Part shown: one piece after another, positions 5,487 through 5,642 of the stretch
Layout of the letters: the number at the start of each line of letters is the position of its first letter
Position numbering within the stretch: position 1 is the first letter of the stretch
Assembly: GCA_029857975.1 (NCBI GenBank)
Contig: JAOUFX010000249.1
Coordinates: 1 to 5,642 of the forward strand
DNA from: Deltaproteobacteria bacterium
Lineage (GTDB): Bacteria; Desulfobacterota; SM23-61
DNA length: 5,642 bases
Direction: 5' to 3'
Notes under the pieces: model-generated
Databases searched by the model: none
What the model was told of the DNA's origin: nothing
The model's input: the letters and a program-made list of their open reading frames with translations, nothing else
Made by a program: the position numbers and the translations under genes

Positions 5487-5642
5487 TCAATTTTCCTCTC
5501 TGATAATGGCTGATGGGGGGCAGATATCCGCACAGACCCCGCAGCCGGTGCAGATGGCTTCGTCGATCTGGGACTTTCCTTTTTCCTTGTTCCAGATCAA
5601 CCCCGGGCACTTGAAAATGCGGGTGCACAGCCGGGCGCAGCC
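5487..5642 (-). CDS. iorA: Indolepyruvate:ferredoxin oxidoreductase, alpha subunit, C-terminal end (partial)
   Basis: Fifty-one codons plus a TGA stop are visible; the rest lies beyond the window end. IorA is the large thiamine-diphosphate-binding subunit, and its C-terminus is a two-cluster ferredoxin domain that passes electrons to ferredoxin. The visible part shows the end of a first cysteine motif, CARLC then FKCPGLIW (visible residues 2-17). A complete second motif, CTGCGVCADICPPSAI (31-46), follows a short I-D-E-A-I strand; it is a classic C-x2-C-x2-C-x3-CP [4Fe-4S] motif. The stop is one base from the iorB start, the usual iorA-iorB order. The ferredoxin motif alone could belong to other proteins; the iorB neighbour and end position make iorA the best call. 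Confidence 0.85.
   Translation of the reverse strand, partial: GCARLCTRIFKCPGLIWNKEKGKSQIDEAICTGCGVCADICPPSAIIREEN
5494..5499 (-). promoter_or_regulatory. Ribosome-binding site for iorB
   Basis: AGAGGA, read on the minus strand inside the last codons of iorA, lies 8 bases before the ATG at 5485. It decides the iorB start and implies tight coupling of iorA and iorB translation. Confidence 0.6.

Noticed and set aside
1..5642. CRISPR arrays, tRNA or rRNA genes, insertion sequences, integrase or attachment sites
   Set aside because: No regularly spaced repeats, cloverleaf-like sequence, transposase motifs or terminal inverted repeats were seen; nearly all of the window is accounted for by six ordinary coding regions plus a partial iorA.

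Overview
The window holds the end and most of a Dpp/Opp-type (peptide/nickel family) ABC importer operon on the + strand. Facing it on the - strand is the 3' end of an indolepyruvate:ferredoxin oxidoreductase operon (iorA-iorB). Nothing in the sequence fixes the species. A five-gene Dpp operon beside an oxygen-sensitive ferredoxin-linked 2-oxoacid oxidoreductase, with frequent GTG/TTG starts and mid-range GC, suggests an anaerobic bacterium. Syntrophic or sulfate-reducing Desulfobacterota-like lineages are my best guess, and this is an inference only.

Layout. Bases 1-789 are the C-terminal half of a family 5 solute-binding protein; its start lies upstream of the window. Bases 790-969 are a non-coding spacer with two adjacent stem-loops and no convincing promoter. 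Next come the two permeases, dppB-like (970-1911) and dppC-like (1908-2750), which overlap by 4 bases. After a 64-base spacer come the two ATPases, dppD-like (2815-3837) and dppF-like (3839-4825), separated by one base. A 42-base convergent junction with a 12-base palindrome follows. On the - strand, iorB (4868-5485) is preceded by the last 51 codons of iorA (5487-5642), which runs off the window.

How the genes work together. The binding protein would capture a peptide or similar solute outside the membrane and deliver it to the DppB/DppC channel, which DppD/DppF power with ATP. The ligand cannot be read from sequence. IorAB oxidatively decarboxylates aryl pyruvates, made by transamination of aromatic amino acids, to aryl-acetyl-CoA while reducing ferredoxin. 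Peptide uptake next to aromatic amino acid catabolism is metabolically plausible, but the two units are convergent and need not be co-regulated.

All genes belong to known families, and I see no evidence of a new system. The most interesting details are an EF-hand-like Asp-rich loop in the binding protein, the double hairpin after the binding-protein gene, identical four-cysteine (probable Fe-S) motifs in both ATPases, and a GC step at the convergent junction.
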